DNA of 64,000 nucleotides from Codonopsis lanceolata (taxonomy: Eukaryota > Streptophyta > Magnoliopsida > Asterales > Campanulaceae): positions 104,313,547 to 104,377,546 of the forward strand of contig CM028377.1 of assembly GCA_013146195.2 (NCBI GenBank), given 5' to 3'. Numbering within the stretch: the stretch's first letter is position 1; each line of letters starts with the position of its first letter. This document shows positions 23,634 through 36,544 of this stretch, one piece after another. The position numbers and the translations under genes are program-made. The notes beneath the pieces are model-generated. The model searched no databases and was not told where the DNA came from. It saw only the letters and a list, made by a program, of their open reading frames with translations.

Positions 23634-24008
23634 TTTTTTTAATCCTCGCTTAAATTCACGTCAACTAAATTATATATATAAATAAAATAAAGAGGATCGG
23701 TTTATTAACAATTACACATAAATATATCACTAATAATTATAGATTCTAAAAAAATTCCTTATACACAATATTTGTTGTCTTATTAGTTGGTTTTTTATTT
23801 TTGCCGTATATCAATATTTTCAAATCAAAATAATTTGTTACTTTAGAAACTACGATTTATAATTGTTCATGGCTAAATACTGGTTTTTTCAAAAAGAAAC
23901 TTACGTGTAATTATTGACTTGGACACTTGTTAATTGTCATTACATATGATATCAGCAATGTAAATTGTCTTCTCTGGAACTTGAAAGACAGTCTTACATT
24001 GGATAGAG

Positions 24009-24437
24009 TTAAGGCTCGTTTGTTGTAGCTGATGGCTTATGATTTATGGCTGATAGCTTAAGCTGGTGGCTGAATGACTTTTGGCTATTGCATGATAGAC
24101 TTTTTGTTATAACTGTTGAAAAGTTGCTTATGAGTCGTTATAATTATTTGTTAAAAAAAACTTGAAAATTAGTATTCATATTTTTATGTATATTTCATAA
24201 AAGGATGAAATGATGATAATCAAATATTTATTAATAAATAGTTGTCTTCATGTTTAAAAAAACTAAAAAAGCTTAAAATTTTGGTTTTTTGGCTTTGGCT
24301 TTTCAATGCATAAAGGGTGTTGTATCTTACTTATTGATTTTTGGCTTATAAGCTGAAACATATACTCTAAATATGACTTTTCAAAAACCAAAAGTCAAAA
24401 GTCACTCCAAATAAGCTGTAAGAAACGAGCACTTAAT
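24009..24437. mobile_element. MITE candidate with imperfect inverted ends
   Basis: The left end TTAAGGCTCGTTTGTTGTAGC and the right end, reversed as TTAAGTGCTCGTTTCTTACAGC, are imperfect inverted repeats. The inside alternates GGCTTA/AGCTGA words. TTAA borders both sides, but whether it is a duplication or part of the ends is unclear. Superfamily not assigned. The flanking 23643-24008 shows nothing else. Confidence 0.5.
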
Positions 24438-24782
24438 GACAATATTAGATAAAAACATTTTCTCCAACATTGCTTCCTTTCAAAAATTTTGTTTCAACAA
24501 TGTGATCCCCAAGATTATGATGATTAGTCTTGTTCCATTGTACAACCGTGCAGCATGGTCAATGTTTCTCTATAGCATTACTGGAACACTAATTTCAAGT
24601 AACAATTCATGGCTGACAACCCCGAACACTTTATACTATTCAAAAACTCTATATAATGAATGTCTTCGAATAAACTTGAATTTTTTCCGTCATGCAAACA
24701 GAATCTGAACTCAAATAAGTTCCTCATTTTGAATGATTATTTTTATTAAATTATATTTGTATTTTATGAATAAAGAAATTTA

Positions 24783-25640
24783 TGAGAAAAAAAAACTAAA
24801 ATCAAAATAACTAAATTATTTTTATCGTTAACTATTATTTTTGTTTTGTAAATTATTTTGATTTTAATAACTAAATTATTTTTTACCATTAACTATTATT
24901 TTTGTTTTGTAAATTATTTTTATTTTAATAACTTATATTATATTTTTTATTGACTTCGTAACTGTTATTTTTGTTTTATTTTTAAGAATTAGTTTTACGG
25001 AAAAATTTTGTTCCGTAATTTTTTATTATTATTTTGCTAACATCAGTTTAAATTGTTTTGTTTTATTGACTCTGTAACTATTATTTTTGTTCCATCAAAT
25101 ATTTTTATTTTACTAACGTATTTTTGTTTTACATAACTATTTTTAAGAATTTGTTTTAAACTTTTGTTTAGTAAATTATTTTTATAATTTTACTAACCTC
25201 AGTTTAAATTATTTTTGTTTTATTGACTCCGTAACTATTATTTTTGTTCCATCAAATATTTTTATTTAACTAACGTATTTTTGTTTTACATAGCTATTTT
25301 TAAGAATTTGTTTTAAAATTTTGTTCCGTAAATTATTTTTATTATTTTAGTAACCCCAGTTTAAATTGTTTTTGTTTTTATTGACTTTGTAACTATTATT
25401 TTTGTTCCATCAAATATTTTTATTTTACTAACGTATTTTTGTTTTACATATATATTTTCAAGAATTTGTTTTAAACTTTTGTTCCGTAAATTATTTTTTT
25501 ACTAACCTCCGCATTAAATTATTTTAGTTTTATTGATTATGTAACTTTTATTTTTATAGTGACTTGTTCAATGAATTATTTTTATTTTACTAACCTCTTA
25601 TATTTTTGTTTTCTTGACTCTGGAACTATTATTTTTATTT
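24783..25640. repeat. AT-rich tandem repeat, unit about 157 bp
   Basis: The word ATTGACTC(T/C)GTAACTATTATTTTT recurs at about 25065, 25222, 25380 and 25532, with TTTTGTTCCATCAAATATTTTTA, ACTAACGTATTTTTGTTTTACA and AAGAATTTGTTTTAAA in between. Spacing is 152-158 bp; partial units flank the array. At 24790-24950 a shorter related unit repeats. No coding potential. Confidence 0.85.
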
Positions 25641-25941
25641 TAGTTAGTATTTTTTATATTTAAAGAGAGAAAAATGTTTAAACATAATTAAAGAGATGAG
25701 ATAGTGGTGATGAGATAGAAAATAAGGAGGAGACGAGAGAGATAAAAAGAAATACAACCAAAGAACATAGGAGAGAGAAAAAGTGAAATGGTAACTCAAA
25801 AGTTAATAATTCAAAAGTGAGAGTTTGGAGGGAGAAATCTACTATTTCCATTATATATATAGATATAGATTATTTTCACTTATATTGGTAAGTGGTAACC
25901 GTCTCCTTTTGTTGCATCGACTCCTTTATTAATTAAAGATA

Positions 25942-26440
25942 TGGGAAAATTATTCAAATAACCATCATATTATTCGTGGGAAACCGATTTAATCAATTAT
26001 ATTAAAATATTTCAAATATGATCAATGTATTCAGTAATTGTGTGCAATAGCGTACTATTCGTAGATAACCGATGTAACCAATGTACTCAGTAATTGGGTG
26101 ACATGTGATCCGTGCCGTCAACGCCCCATACAATTTCGTAACAAACCTGTTGACGTGGATTAGCAGAAATATTGTACGAAGAGTATTTTTGTCTTTCAAT
26201 TGCAATTGAAGGGAAAATATTTGGGGAAGAAAGGGGTGCAATTGAAAGACATAAATACCTTTTGTATAGTCTCTCTCTTAATTCACGTCAACATGTTTCC
26301 TTACAAAATTGGATGAGACATTGACGGCAAAGACCATACCGCACCCAATTATGAGTACATTGGTCACATTTGAGATATTGTAATGTAGTTGGTCAAATCG
26401 GTTACCTACGAATAATACGATGATTATTTAGATCATTTCC
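25942..26440. mobile_element. Mutator-type MITE with long inverted ends
   Basis: The left half (to about 26160) and the reversed right half (26285-26440) share ATTATTCGT(G/A)GG, ACCGATTT, CAATGTA(T/C)TCA, TAATTGGGTG and GACGTG(G/A)ATT in the same order, giving ends of well over 100 bp. Flanks TTAAAGATA (25933-25941) and TTAAAGGTA (26441-26449) match in 8 of 9 bases. No ORF. After it, 26450-27205 shows no gene. Confidence 0.68.
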
Positions 26441-27284
26441 TTAAAGGTAATTGCTGGTCAGTCCATTTTTAGAGATTTTCAACATCTCTAGTACATCTTA
26501 AAAAAAAAACCGCAAAAGTCAATTTTTATAAAATTCTTCCTCATATGCCCATCCCCCCGAAGATGAAGAAACTTAAACCTTCATAAGTGCAAAGTAGCCT
26601 CAATTTTCTACGTCCATCACAAGGAGTATGTGAATTGGTCCCTATGTATTTTCCGTTGGTGGTACTCGTGTGTTAATTAGGGACCTCAGACATCCAAGGA
26701 AGGATAAAAACAATATAATCTCTCAAGCATGGCGAAGGCGAAAGATCTCAGGCAGCCCTGCGAATGGGTTGAGAAACAAGCCTTTTAGATTATCATTGCA
26801 AGAACCCATATGTTATTCCAATTCAAACATACTAAGACAAACCGCTACACAAATTAATTTAAGAGCATTGTGTGTGTGAGTGAGAAAGAGAGAGAGATAT
26901 GCGGTAGAGGAAGGATCTTTCGGGAATTGGTAGGAATCGGTGATTGATTATTGGCATCAATTTCGAACCCTGTTGCATCGTTATATTACACAATTACAAT
27001 TTGGATTTGCGATGCACCACGTGCCTGATATGCGTTGCGATGCACCGACTTTGGATTTGCGATGCAGTGCCTGAAGCGCGCATGTTTACTTTCATTAAGG
27101 GTATCTTTGTCACCCCCCCAATGTACTTTACAGGCTAAATAAAAATATGAGGGACTATTGCGGTTGAAAATATCCCTAAAGGGACCGACCCGATTATCAC
27201 CATATTAATTACAAAGGTTAATGTCACCAATAGTTCCTGTACTTTTCGACTTCCTAGCGTTTCTCTCTAATTTCGAAAAGGGTG

Positions 27285-27881
27285 GAGCTATCTAGACCCC
27301 TAAAAGCTCTAAATATACTCTTAAAAACTAAAACTTTATATTTTACACATCTCCTCCAGTTATACCACCTCTCTTCCAATCTTACATATGCTCTCTCTCC
27401 TCGGCATCGCTTCACTGCTAGCCAAAACACGGTATCCACTACCGGCCTCCCTCATTCGTTCCCTCCTTTTCTTTCTAGACCCATGTCCCCTCCCTTCATC
27501 CTATGTTCAACCCACCTCCCTCTTTTCTTCCTCGTCTCTTCCTTTTTTTATTTAACTCAAGTTGTTCGGTTGTTGGTAATGGAAGGTAAAAAGAAAACAA
27601 AAAAAGGATAGAGAAGAGAAGATTTGTAGGAGGGAGGGACACATTGGAGGAGGTTGTTCATGAAGAGAGAGAAGAGGGAGGATGTAGTGGGAGGGAGGAA
27701 GGAGGTGGTGATGGAGGGGGTTCTTGATAAGGAAGGAGGGAGGACACAATGGGTGGGGGGAGGGAGGAGGCGGTGAAGGGGAGGTCTGTGTTTGGATTGA
27801 GGAGGGATAAATAGGAAGATATGATTTTTGGGGGTATACTTATAGGTTTGATCAAGGGGTTTAAGTAGCCCCACCCTTTAG
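27285..27881. mobile_element. MITE candidate inside the left Mutator end
   Basis: Comparison with the uninterrupted right end shows about 600 extra bases here. Their ends are GGGTGGAGCTATCTAGACCCC and, reversed, GGGTGGGGCTACTTAAACCCC, imperfect inverted repeats. Candidate duplication GAAAA is not exact. The pyrimidine-rich interior gives only low-complexity frames. Confidence 0.55.
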
Positions 27882-28820
27882 GAAAATGAAAAGTTGGGTC
27901 CAAAGTAGACTTTTACTGTATTCTAGTGGTCCCTATGTTCACTGTCATTAGTTTTTCAGCCCTTAAGTTGGCATTTGCGTATCACATGTGTTTTTAAGAG
28001 GGAAACTTAGTCATTTCCATATGATATATTTTTCTATTCACCTAAACCTCTAAATACTACCCATCTTCATCAAAACATGTCTACAACCTTGAACTAACAG
28101 CACCCATTTCAAAATCAAAATTTTCACAGTAAGGTCCAAAGTATATAAAATTTAGTTGCACCCTAATTCATTTCTCTCTCATCTTGCCATATTTATCACT
28201 CTCTCTGCAATTGCTCATTCCCACCCTTCATAACCACCAAATCTGGTCTTCTCTCTCGTCTCCGTCTGTCTGCTCCCTCTCCCAAATCTCTTATTTGTTT
28301 ATTCACCATCTTCGATCACTCTGTCACTACAACTCTCAAAGAGTGTACTAGACTCGGTCACCAACACGAATGCCCACAATTCCTCAATACATAAGCATTA
28401 CCAATTCCCTCATCAATCCAATCATACAACTCTTTCGAAAATCAAAATATCACAACCAAAGTACCCAAAAAAACAATTTACTAAAATCCTCAAAACTTGA
28501 TCCAAAATATAGTTTTTCAAATCAAAGTACAATTGAAAGATCTTATTTATGATTGAGGGGAAGAGATTGCAAAATCAAGCCTTAGACTCATAATTCAGTG
28601 CCAAAAAGATAGTGAGTTGGGACTTGGAGGCCAAAGATGGGCTGTGATCGAAAGGGAAAATTAAAGGTGTGTGCCGTAGCTGGGATTTGATTGTTGGAAA
28701 AGATGAAGAAGGAAGCCAGAGATTTAGGAGATGGGTAGATTTAGTGATTGAGAGGATAGGAGTGGCGATGGCGTGATGAGATATTAACGAAAGAGGGGGC
28801 ATTAAGAAAGGAGAGGTAAT

Positions 28821-31172
28821 TGTTAGTCCCAAAGGACACAATACTAGGCTAGAAAGGGGGTTGAATAGCATTGTTACATTTAAAAAAATTTCGTGAAGGG
28901 TTCCTATAACAAGTACTAACAGCTAAAGCTGTCAAGCGGGCCGGCTCGACTTGGCCCGGCCCAAGCCCACCGGGCCTCGCTTAACGACGGGTCGGGCCGA
29001 CCCCGAAATAGTGTCAGGCCTCATAGAACTCAAACCCGTCCCATGCGCACTTCGGGCCTATGGGCCAAAAAAATAACTATTTTTTTATTGAAAAAAACGC
29101 ACAAATTAGTTAATAAAAGTTATATAATACATCAAAAGTTCAAAACACACATACTTACTTGTTTAACTTACACAATTACAAAGCAAAAGTGCAACCAAAG
29201 CAAATATAAACAAATGTAGTAACTTCAACAATTAAATGAAACAGAAACTAGAAAAACTATAATGTTACATGCCAAAGAAAAAATACATGTGCTACTTGAA
29301 GGATATTTTTTTTCAAAAAAGTTATAACCAAATTGAAGTTCATCATACTGTCCCAATTTTTTAATATGTGTTTTCTGAGGATAGACAAAGTTTTTCAGGT
29401 TCTAGTTTGCAAAACCATACTAACTAGCAAATGTTCATTTTTTGATTCATCTGACACAATCTAGCATTTAGTTTTTTTTTTATCAAGTTTATACTATTGA
29501 GGCTTTTTATTAGCTAATATCAGATAGAGATACTCAATTAAATAGATCAGTTTCGATAAAATTACTAACCACAACCATACTAAACGAGATTGGAACTTGG
29601 AAGATCAACTCTATTTCCTCTTTGTAAGTTTCACTTTCATCAATTTTAAATATGAGTTTCAACAAAAAAGATAACAATGATTTGGAAATAGATCATACTG
29701 TGTCATAAATTTATCTAACCAAAAGAAAAAAAAGAAAAAGAAAAGTAGTCTAAACTCTAAATGAATGTCTAATAGTTTTTTCTTTTTAGATTTATGTTTT
29801 AATTTTTAATTTTGTAATTAAGTTTAAGTGTTTAACTTTATGATCGGGCCGGGCCTTTCGGGCTTTTTAAGTTCGGGCCAACCTCGGCCCACGAGCCTAG
29901 CGGGCCAGGTCAAAGAGGCCCGACTTTTTTTGGGCCTTCTAAATTGAGGCTCAGGCCCTTGAAAAGACAGTGGGCTGGACCGGGCCTATGGGCTGGGCTC
30001 AATTTTGACATCTCTACTAACAACCTATAGCGAAAGACTTGTAAGGAAGACAAACTAAGTCTGCTGGTGAAGCACTACCAGTAGACTTGGCTGTTCACTG
30101 AAGTTTGATGCTCAAGGAAATAAGTTAAAGAACAGATAATGATATCAAACAGTAAGTATACAAGATGATAAATAACACATGTATTTTGAGATGATTCGTA
30201 CTATAATGAGTACTACGTCCACCACCAAAGTAGTCAACCTTGGATTTGAAAGTGCACTATGCTTTCCACTAGTTCTATTACATAAATCTCTAATGGATCG
30301 TGTACAAAATATTTGACTAGTGTTTGGTGGTTGGTAGTGAATATCTAGGAAATAGAATATTCACTGTGCTTGAAGAATAGTTAATGAATACAACAAGATG
30401 AAGTAAATAAGTAGCAGTTAATGTGTCATCTTCTTGTTGTTGTTGAGAACTTTGTTGATCAGTTTACGATCTCTTGAATGCACTGAGTAAGATGACTTGA
30501 AGTTGTTGAATAAGTTCATAGCGTTTATTTCTTTAAGTCTTCAATGGAAAAATTTATATACAATATTCCTTGAGACCGTTGGAGAAGACAAAGTGAGTAA
30601 CAACTCTATTAGGTTGGATGCATTAAATGCAAGGAGCTGTTTGTTGACTTCTTCTTCAATTGGAACCGATCAAAGTATAGAGAGGAGCAGTTATTGAATC
30701 GAACAGGTGGAAGACAATAGAGGTTGCAGACCTGCAAGAGTTGGTACAATATGTACGTGTCAGACTATGTACATGTTATGTCATGTTCAGGTGTGGAAAG
30801 TCTTCATTCTTTGGAAAAGATGGAAATGCATGTCCTTAAATTCAGTAGTCAACTTTGAAGGATTTAATTCAAACTGATATTATGAAATATCTGAATTAAT
30901 AATCCTCTTAATTAATGATGAGCTGGACATCCTGATAATCTTTATACACGTCATACTGTTGTTCGAAGGCAAACAAGTTCTCTGGTGAAGCCTTTGCCGA
31001 AGTCTTTTGGTAATGACTGCCTAAATCTGTGAAGTCTAAAATAACTATTCTAAAGGCAAAGTTCTATACACAGTTGCTACGCTAATTGGTACGCAGCCCA
31101 TTTAGCCACTAAGTATAGAACCTAATGTAATGTATGAGCAAATGCAAATATAAATACAAATGAGAAACAACA
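28821..31172 (-). repeat. 3' LTR of the second Copia element (with hAT inside)
   Basis: Its 30575-31172 part is a direct copy of 40079-40683, sharing long words such as GATGAGCTGGACATCCTGAT and TGGTACGCAGCCCATTTAGC. It ends at the polypurine tract. Without the 1.09 kb hAT element it is about 1.25 kb. Confidence 0.8.
28924..30016. mobile_element. Non-autonomous hAT element
   Basis: Ends TAAAGCTGTCAA and, reversed, TAGAGATGTCAA, followed on both sides by GGGCC/CCCGG-rich text. Flanks CTAACAGC (28916-28923) and CTAACAAC (30017-30024) match in 7 of 8 bases, the hAT size. The AT-rich middle has no transposase. Confidence 0.82.
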
Positions 31173-31188
31173 ATCTCCTCTTATTTGC
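31173..31188 (-). promoter_or_regulatory. Polypurine tract of the second Copia element
   Basis: On the minus strand AAATAAGAGGAGAT leads directly into TGTTG, the LTR start. It defines the 3' LTR start and the element's orientation. Confidence 0.78.
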
Positions 31189-31552
31189 ATCTGGCCATCA
31201 ATACTTACAAATGAGGGTTATGAAAGCTTATGGATAGATAATAGCATGTCAGAAAATATTAAATTTTTATAACAACATACATGCCTCTATCAATATAGAA
31301 CATCTCAAGTGTAAAAACTAATCTAAGTGCTTACAACAGAAGAGATTTGAATAACAAACACATGAAAGACTAGAGTAAACAGTTTAAATAAATTTAAATG
31401 AGAAGTTTAAATTCCAAGCATGTGAATGAAATATAAAGGACTTGAAATTTAAACAGAAGACAGTTTTGAAAACGAAGATACTTCTATATTTCAAACAAGA
31501 AGTTTAATGATTACAGAGTTTTCAAAAAGGATAGATACAAATGATAAATGAT

Positions 31553-34242
31553 TTAAAAGATACAAGTTACCATGGCCTTTTTCTTTTTCCTTTGTTTGCT
31601 TTGGCTGCTGCTTCATGTTCTCGGCGTTGGCACTAAGCTATTTCCTGTTCTTGACGTTGGTGCTCTAGCTCTTCAACTCTTCTGGCATATTCTTCTTTTG
31701 AATGTTGATGTTTGACGGATCGATAACGGTATTCAAGTTCTTCACGAAGTCTGTTGTTCTCGTCCATCAACACTTGGTTCATAGACCCCATTCGTTTCTC
31801 CTCGTGATGGCCAGATCACGTTCCCACTCGGCTTCTTGATGTGCCTCAGTTGCTAGTAGAAGTTGTTTGTTGAGCTCTAGAACTGGAGGACGACCGTGAG
31901 CAAGGTGAAGGGTTATAGTGTTGAAGAGCTGCTTGAAGAGAGTGGAGACCATGCAGACAGTCTCATTCCTCTAAGCTTCTATGTTGATCTTCAGGTTAGT
32001 AGACTTATGCATGACTTCTCCAGATCGTGTCCAAACATCATCTTGAAATTGGCGGAGGATGTTGGTATTCGTGGCAACAGCCTTGGATGAGGATGCTGCA
32101 ATCTCAGCAGCAGCCGTGGAGACACTGGTCAGTTCACCAAGTCTGGTGTAGATAGTATCTATTCTGTTTGATATGTCTTCAGTTGCCAGGTTGGAAAAAG
32201 AAGGAATGTAAGGTAAGGTCTATTTGGACTTGCTTTTTAAGAGATGAGGTTGAGCCAGAAGCAGTAGCAACAACAGGTTGGAAGGACTGCTGGAGGGGTG
32301 GAGTGGTAAATGTGAAGGTTGAGGAGGAAGAATCAGATGGGGGAAACATAGGGGTGGATGAGGAAGAAATGGTTGGAGGGGGTGAAGAAAGAGGGGTTGG
32401 GGGAATTTCAATGTCTATGTCTGAATGATCACAGACATTGGAAGAGGTAGGGATTGGGTTAGTTGAGAACCAGAAGGAAGGAGGGGGATAGGGAGGGTCT
32501 TCTGGTCTCGTTGGTTTGAGGGTTGGTTTAGGGGGAATAGGCTTGGCGAAGAGGTTTGCTACTGATGAAAGTTTAAAGATGAACTTCGTAACAGTAGAGG
32601 ATAGGATGAGGGGGTACCATGGTGTGAGAATGTAGGGAATGGATGGGTTTGGCTTGGATGGTGAAGTGATAGGGGGTGAGGAAGTGTTATGTTGGGTAGG
32701 AATTGGTGAGGGTGGAGGAAATGGGTTGGGTGAATAGTTGAAGGGAGATAGAGGTGTTTGGTTAGGTGATTGGGTAGGCTCCTCTTGAGGGGATAGACTC
32801 CTCCGGAGGGGTTGACTACTCCTGAGTAGATGACTCAGTAGGATTAGTTGAAGAAGGGGTATCGGAAGAGATGGAGATTGGGTTGCCAGCAAACTTCCTT
32901 TTATGCCTTGGCGGCTAGACAGGGGATCCAGATGCTTCATCGGCAGAGATTGTAGAGTCTGCTGGTGGTTGGGCTAGGGAGGCCTTTACGCAATCGCATG
33001 CGTTTAGGCTTGGGTAAGGGTTGGTTAGAAGAGGGTTTTATTTTAGGGGCTGGGGTTTGCTTGGGAGATGAGGGTTTAGGTTGAGGTTGGGAAGAGGTTT
33101 GTCCACCAGCAGAGGATGAACCACCAGCAGACCTGGTGGCACGTATGCTAGCCTTCAACTCTGCCCGAATCCACTCAGCCTGAACTTCCTCAATTTCTGC
33201 TTCGTGCCTTGCCTTAGCAGCTTCCTTCTACTTGGCAATGAGCTCAACTTTACTGGGAGAGAAGCCAACAGCTTTCCTAGCCTTCTTGGCCTCAACACGC
33301 TTGATCAGAAGATCAGATTCATCGACCAGCAACGTTGCCTCTGTAAGGATATCCCTCGAAAGAGTGGTGCCAAGAGGATTATTCCTTTTCTCATTCCCTG
33401 CTTGCGTAGCAGCACGCGCTGCTGCTCTGGCAGCATCATAGACAGCCATGTTGAAGCGCCTAACTATCATGGGGGAGGGATGAGCAACCATCTCAGGGTA
33501 GATCTTGGAGAGTCCTTTCTGTTGTCTCCTCTTGTTCTCATTTAAAAAAAAAATTGGTGAGGAACGTAGCAATGAATTGTTTGTCCTTCGTCACCTTCTT
33601 CAGCTCAGTTGGCTCAACAACAGAGTTGATCTCTTGAGTGTCCCTTAGAAGGGCGTTGATTATCTGGACAAAAGGTCGCTTGTTGTAGGGGCTGGCCTTG
33701 ACAGAATAGATGTGGTCATGAAGCTCTTTATTGATGAGGGCGCCAAAGTTCAATTGAATTGTTTGGTGGATGGCACTTGATAGAGTGAGCTGTTGAGATG
33801 TGAGGACATCATGAGAGCCATTCTTGAAATGGAATGACTTGTCTAGTAGGCGGCTTGAACAGTAGAGATCCAAAGGAAAGATGTTTCGCTGCATCTTTCC
33901 TTGAGGTTCCCTTGGAGTATCTGCTCCTCTTATTGCTTCCCAGGCTGCTTCAGCCTCAGCAATAGACAACTCAACGTTGCCTCCATAGTGGACCCCAATC
34001 ACTACAGAAATAACATGGGCAGTGAAGGTGAAAGGTCGTCCACGAATCCATCCACGCATGGAAGAGGGAGCTTTGACGTCTTTCTTCATCCTCTGGTAGA
34101 ACTCCTCAGCAAGCAGATTGCTGTAGGCAGTATCGTTGAGCAGAAAGAGGGGGAGAATCCCTAAAGTGTCCATACCCTCATACATTTTTGCTCCTGCAGC
34201 AAAAGTACGGACCGAGTCTAACTCAATGCATATCCCACACAA
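31553..34242 (-). pseudogene. Env-like ORF of the second Copia element, broken
   Basis: The first part (34242-33538) has the plant 'putative transposon protein' type of domain: YEGMDTLGILPLFLL, RGWIRGRPFTFTAHVISVVI and FPLDLYCSSRLLDKS. Next come KRVEAKKARKAVG (33572-33228), a proline/serine-rich stretch with basic MRLRKG (33158-32937), a long proline-rich segment (32940-32179), and a coiled-coil-like, glutamate/arginine-rich end with KRKKK before a stop at 31553-31555. Breaks include a stop at 33228, a frameshift near 32940 and a stop at 34264. The start of the ORF is cut off by the solo LTR and resumes beyond 37622. The function of this ORF class is unknown. Confidence 0.72.
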
Positions 34243-35116
34243 ATATACGTTAGTAGGAAGTTCCTAGATGATGTCAAGAGGCGCTGGATAGAGGGGAAAC
34301 CTAGGGAGGTTTATCGACGCGTCTGGTACGATAATTTCCTCAAGGTTTGTAACCTTGCTGTAACACCCTGGATTCTTGCATGTGTATTGTGTGCTTGCCT
34401 TCATGATTTCTCGTTGATTATGAGCATGATTACCTAGTCTATATATATGATTTAGAAATATTCTTAAGTCATTCATGAAGCTCTTAACATGTTTAGAATC
34501 ATGTAAGCTTACTTGTTGAATCGCCGATTTGATTGCTTCGTTTGAGCCTTAGGGTTTCTCGGGATTTCCTTCGTTGCTTGTACTCTTTGTGTTTTCAACT
34601 TGTGAGAAGTTCATTTGAGTTCTAGACCAAGTGTACTAGTATTTATCATTCTTGCAATCATTGTTCATAGACTTGTTGCATTTGGTTATGAGATGACCAA
34701 TTTATTCCTTCACAGACCAGTCATGTTTTTGGGCAAACTTCGGGAAAATTCTGGTACTAATCCAATGAATAGAATTTTCTAAAAATTTAGTATGTTTTAC
34801 CTACATATGTTAGGATACTCTCTGTAAAATTTGGTAATTTTCCAAGGTGTCTAAGTACCTCAATTAGGTCTTGACTTACGGCTGTGCCAGCAGATTCAGT
34901 TTTCGGAAAACAACTTCTGTACTTGATTTTTGTTGTAACCATATCTTGATGAATATAAGTCCAAATGGAGTAATTTAAAATTCTAAAATATAATTTAATG
35001 AGTCTAGTTTCAGAAAAATCAAAAATCACCTCATTTGGAGTTGTGAGCGATTTATGGTCGATTTTACAAGATTGACTGTCCAGTAACTTTTCAAAAAAAA
35101 AGGTCTTGAACTTAGT

Positions 35117-35211
35117 GAGGCGCCCGCCTCAACTTCTGGGAGCATTTCAATTTCAGCTTCCAGCCTCAGCTTCCCAGGCGCCCGCCTCGCTTCTTGTGAG
35201 GCGCCCGCCTC
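35117..35211. repeat. Three GC-rich GAGGCGCCCGCCTC motifs in the solo LTR
   Basis: Copies at 35117-35130, 35176-35188 (first base missing) and 35198-35211 in an otherwise AT-rich LTR. Each has GAGGCG/CGCCTC arms able to pair around a two-base centre. Confidence 0.8.
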
Positions 35212-35822
35212 ATCTTCCGAGAGCTGTTACGGATTTTTTCCTGCTTTTGCGTTATGCGACTTATGGCACTCAAACCTCTTTCCAAACCTCTTCTAAAACC
35301 TTCCTAACACCCTTTCTTAGGTCCTAACATTACCTAACATGTTTTAAGATTGGATTAACCAACCATTAGTGATCATTAAGCAAACCAAATCAGATATTAT
35401 TGCACCACAAGAGGGTGACACTTGTCCCACTCAGAATTTTCAGCCAATTTAAGCCACAATCTGGCTTATTGACCCTCACTCTTCACCTCCACTCTCCATG
35501 AACGAAATTCCTTCTTCTCCCAAGTCTCCCATGGCTCCTTGAAGGTGATCTCTTGGTCCTCCATCATCCTCTCATCTTTTGCTCAAGCCCCTTCATTAAA
35601 AGTGTAGAGCTTGAAGTGTTGGCGCTTTCAACCAATTTGTTTGTGCTCTTCCTATCTTCTTCCTTGGTGAAAGGTAAGCTATTGATTCCCCTTAGGAAGT
35701 ATGTTAGTCTTGCCATGTTCCCCTCTTCTCTTGTTCCCCATGCTCCTACCATGTCCATGCCATGCTTCTTGATGAATTGAGCTTGTAAGGATTTTTAATG
35801 ATATGTTCATCTTGATCTTTTG

Positions 35823-36098
35823 GTCCTATGCCTAGAAGTAAATATGTTCTATGCCTCCTTAGGAACAACTAATGTTCTTGGACCAATGATGTTTGATAAC
35901 TCTATGAGATTATGAATTCTAGGGTTCCACATGCTAGGAATTGTTCATCTTCTTGATTGGGTCCTATGCTTAGAAGCAAATGTGTTCTATGCCTTTCTAG
36001 GATTAACTAATGTTCTTGGACTTTTGGCTTTTGATAACTTTTGAAATAATGATTCTAAAGTTCCCTTGAATTATGAAATGTTGAACTTGATGATTCTT
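35823..36098. repeat. Direct duplication in the solo LTR, 138-bp period
   Basis: GTCCTATGC(C/T)(T)AGAAG, TGTTCTATGCC, ACTAATGTTCTTGGAC and TTTGATAACT occur in the same order at 35823 and at 35961. Confidence 0.75.
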
Positions 36099-36296
36099 GA
36101 CTATGGTTGTTAAGTGGATTAACGGCCTAGTTACTCGACACGAGAACTTAGAAAAGGGTTTTGGATGCATTTAGCATCTTAACTCTCTTGGATGAATTTT
36201 TAGAGACGACTCAACGGAGTCAAACTTAGTGAGCCATTGAACAATACCGGCTCAATGATCAATCCCTACGACGTTCTTAGACGTTCCCCTAAGAAT

Positions 36297-36544
36297 GATA
36301 ATTCTAGACTCTTGAGATTCGGATTGATTACCTTGCTTGATTCTTGATGTCATGTAATAGAATACCTATTTGACATGTTGAGTTCGCTCTTGTCGAACTA
36401 ATTCCTGCTTGACTATTGATGATAATTCTAGACTCTTGAGAATTGGATTGATTACCGTGCTTGATTCTTGATGTCATGTAATGGAATACCTATTTGACAT
36501 GTTGAGTTCGCTCTTGTCGAACTCATTCCTGCTTGATTATTGAT
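36297..36544. repeat. Direct duplication in the solo LTR, 124-bp period
   Basis: GATAATTCTAGACTCTTGAGA starts at 36297 and at 36421, each followed by CTTGATTCTTGATGTCATG and GTTCGCTCTTGTCGAACT. The copies are nearly identical. Further right an 18-bp perfect palindrome CCACTGTGGCCACAGTGG lies at 36675-36692. Confidence 0.85.

Noticed and set aside
24436..24708. 90-codon frame MTILDKNIF...
   Set aside because: No recognised family, AT-rich context, adjacent to a MITE end. I cannot support a gene.
27552..27903. Proline/serine-rich open frames on the minus strand
   Set aside because: Purine-rich low-complexity sequence inside the MITE candidate; three overlapping frames look alike and none has a domain.
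32168..32428. Plus-strand frame rich in glycine and glutamate
   Set aside because: Mirror of the proline-rich minus-strand env-like ORF of the second Copia element.
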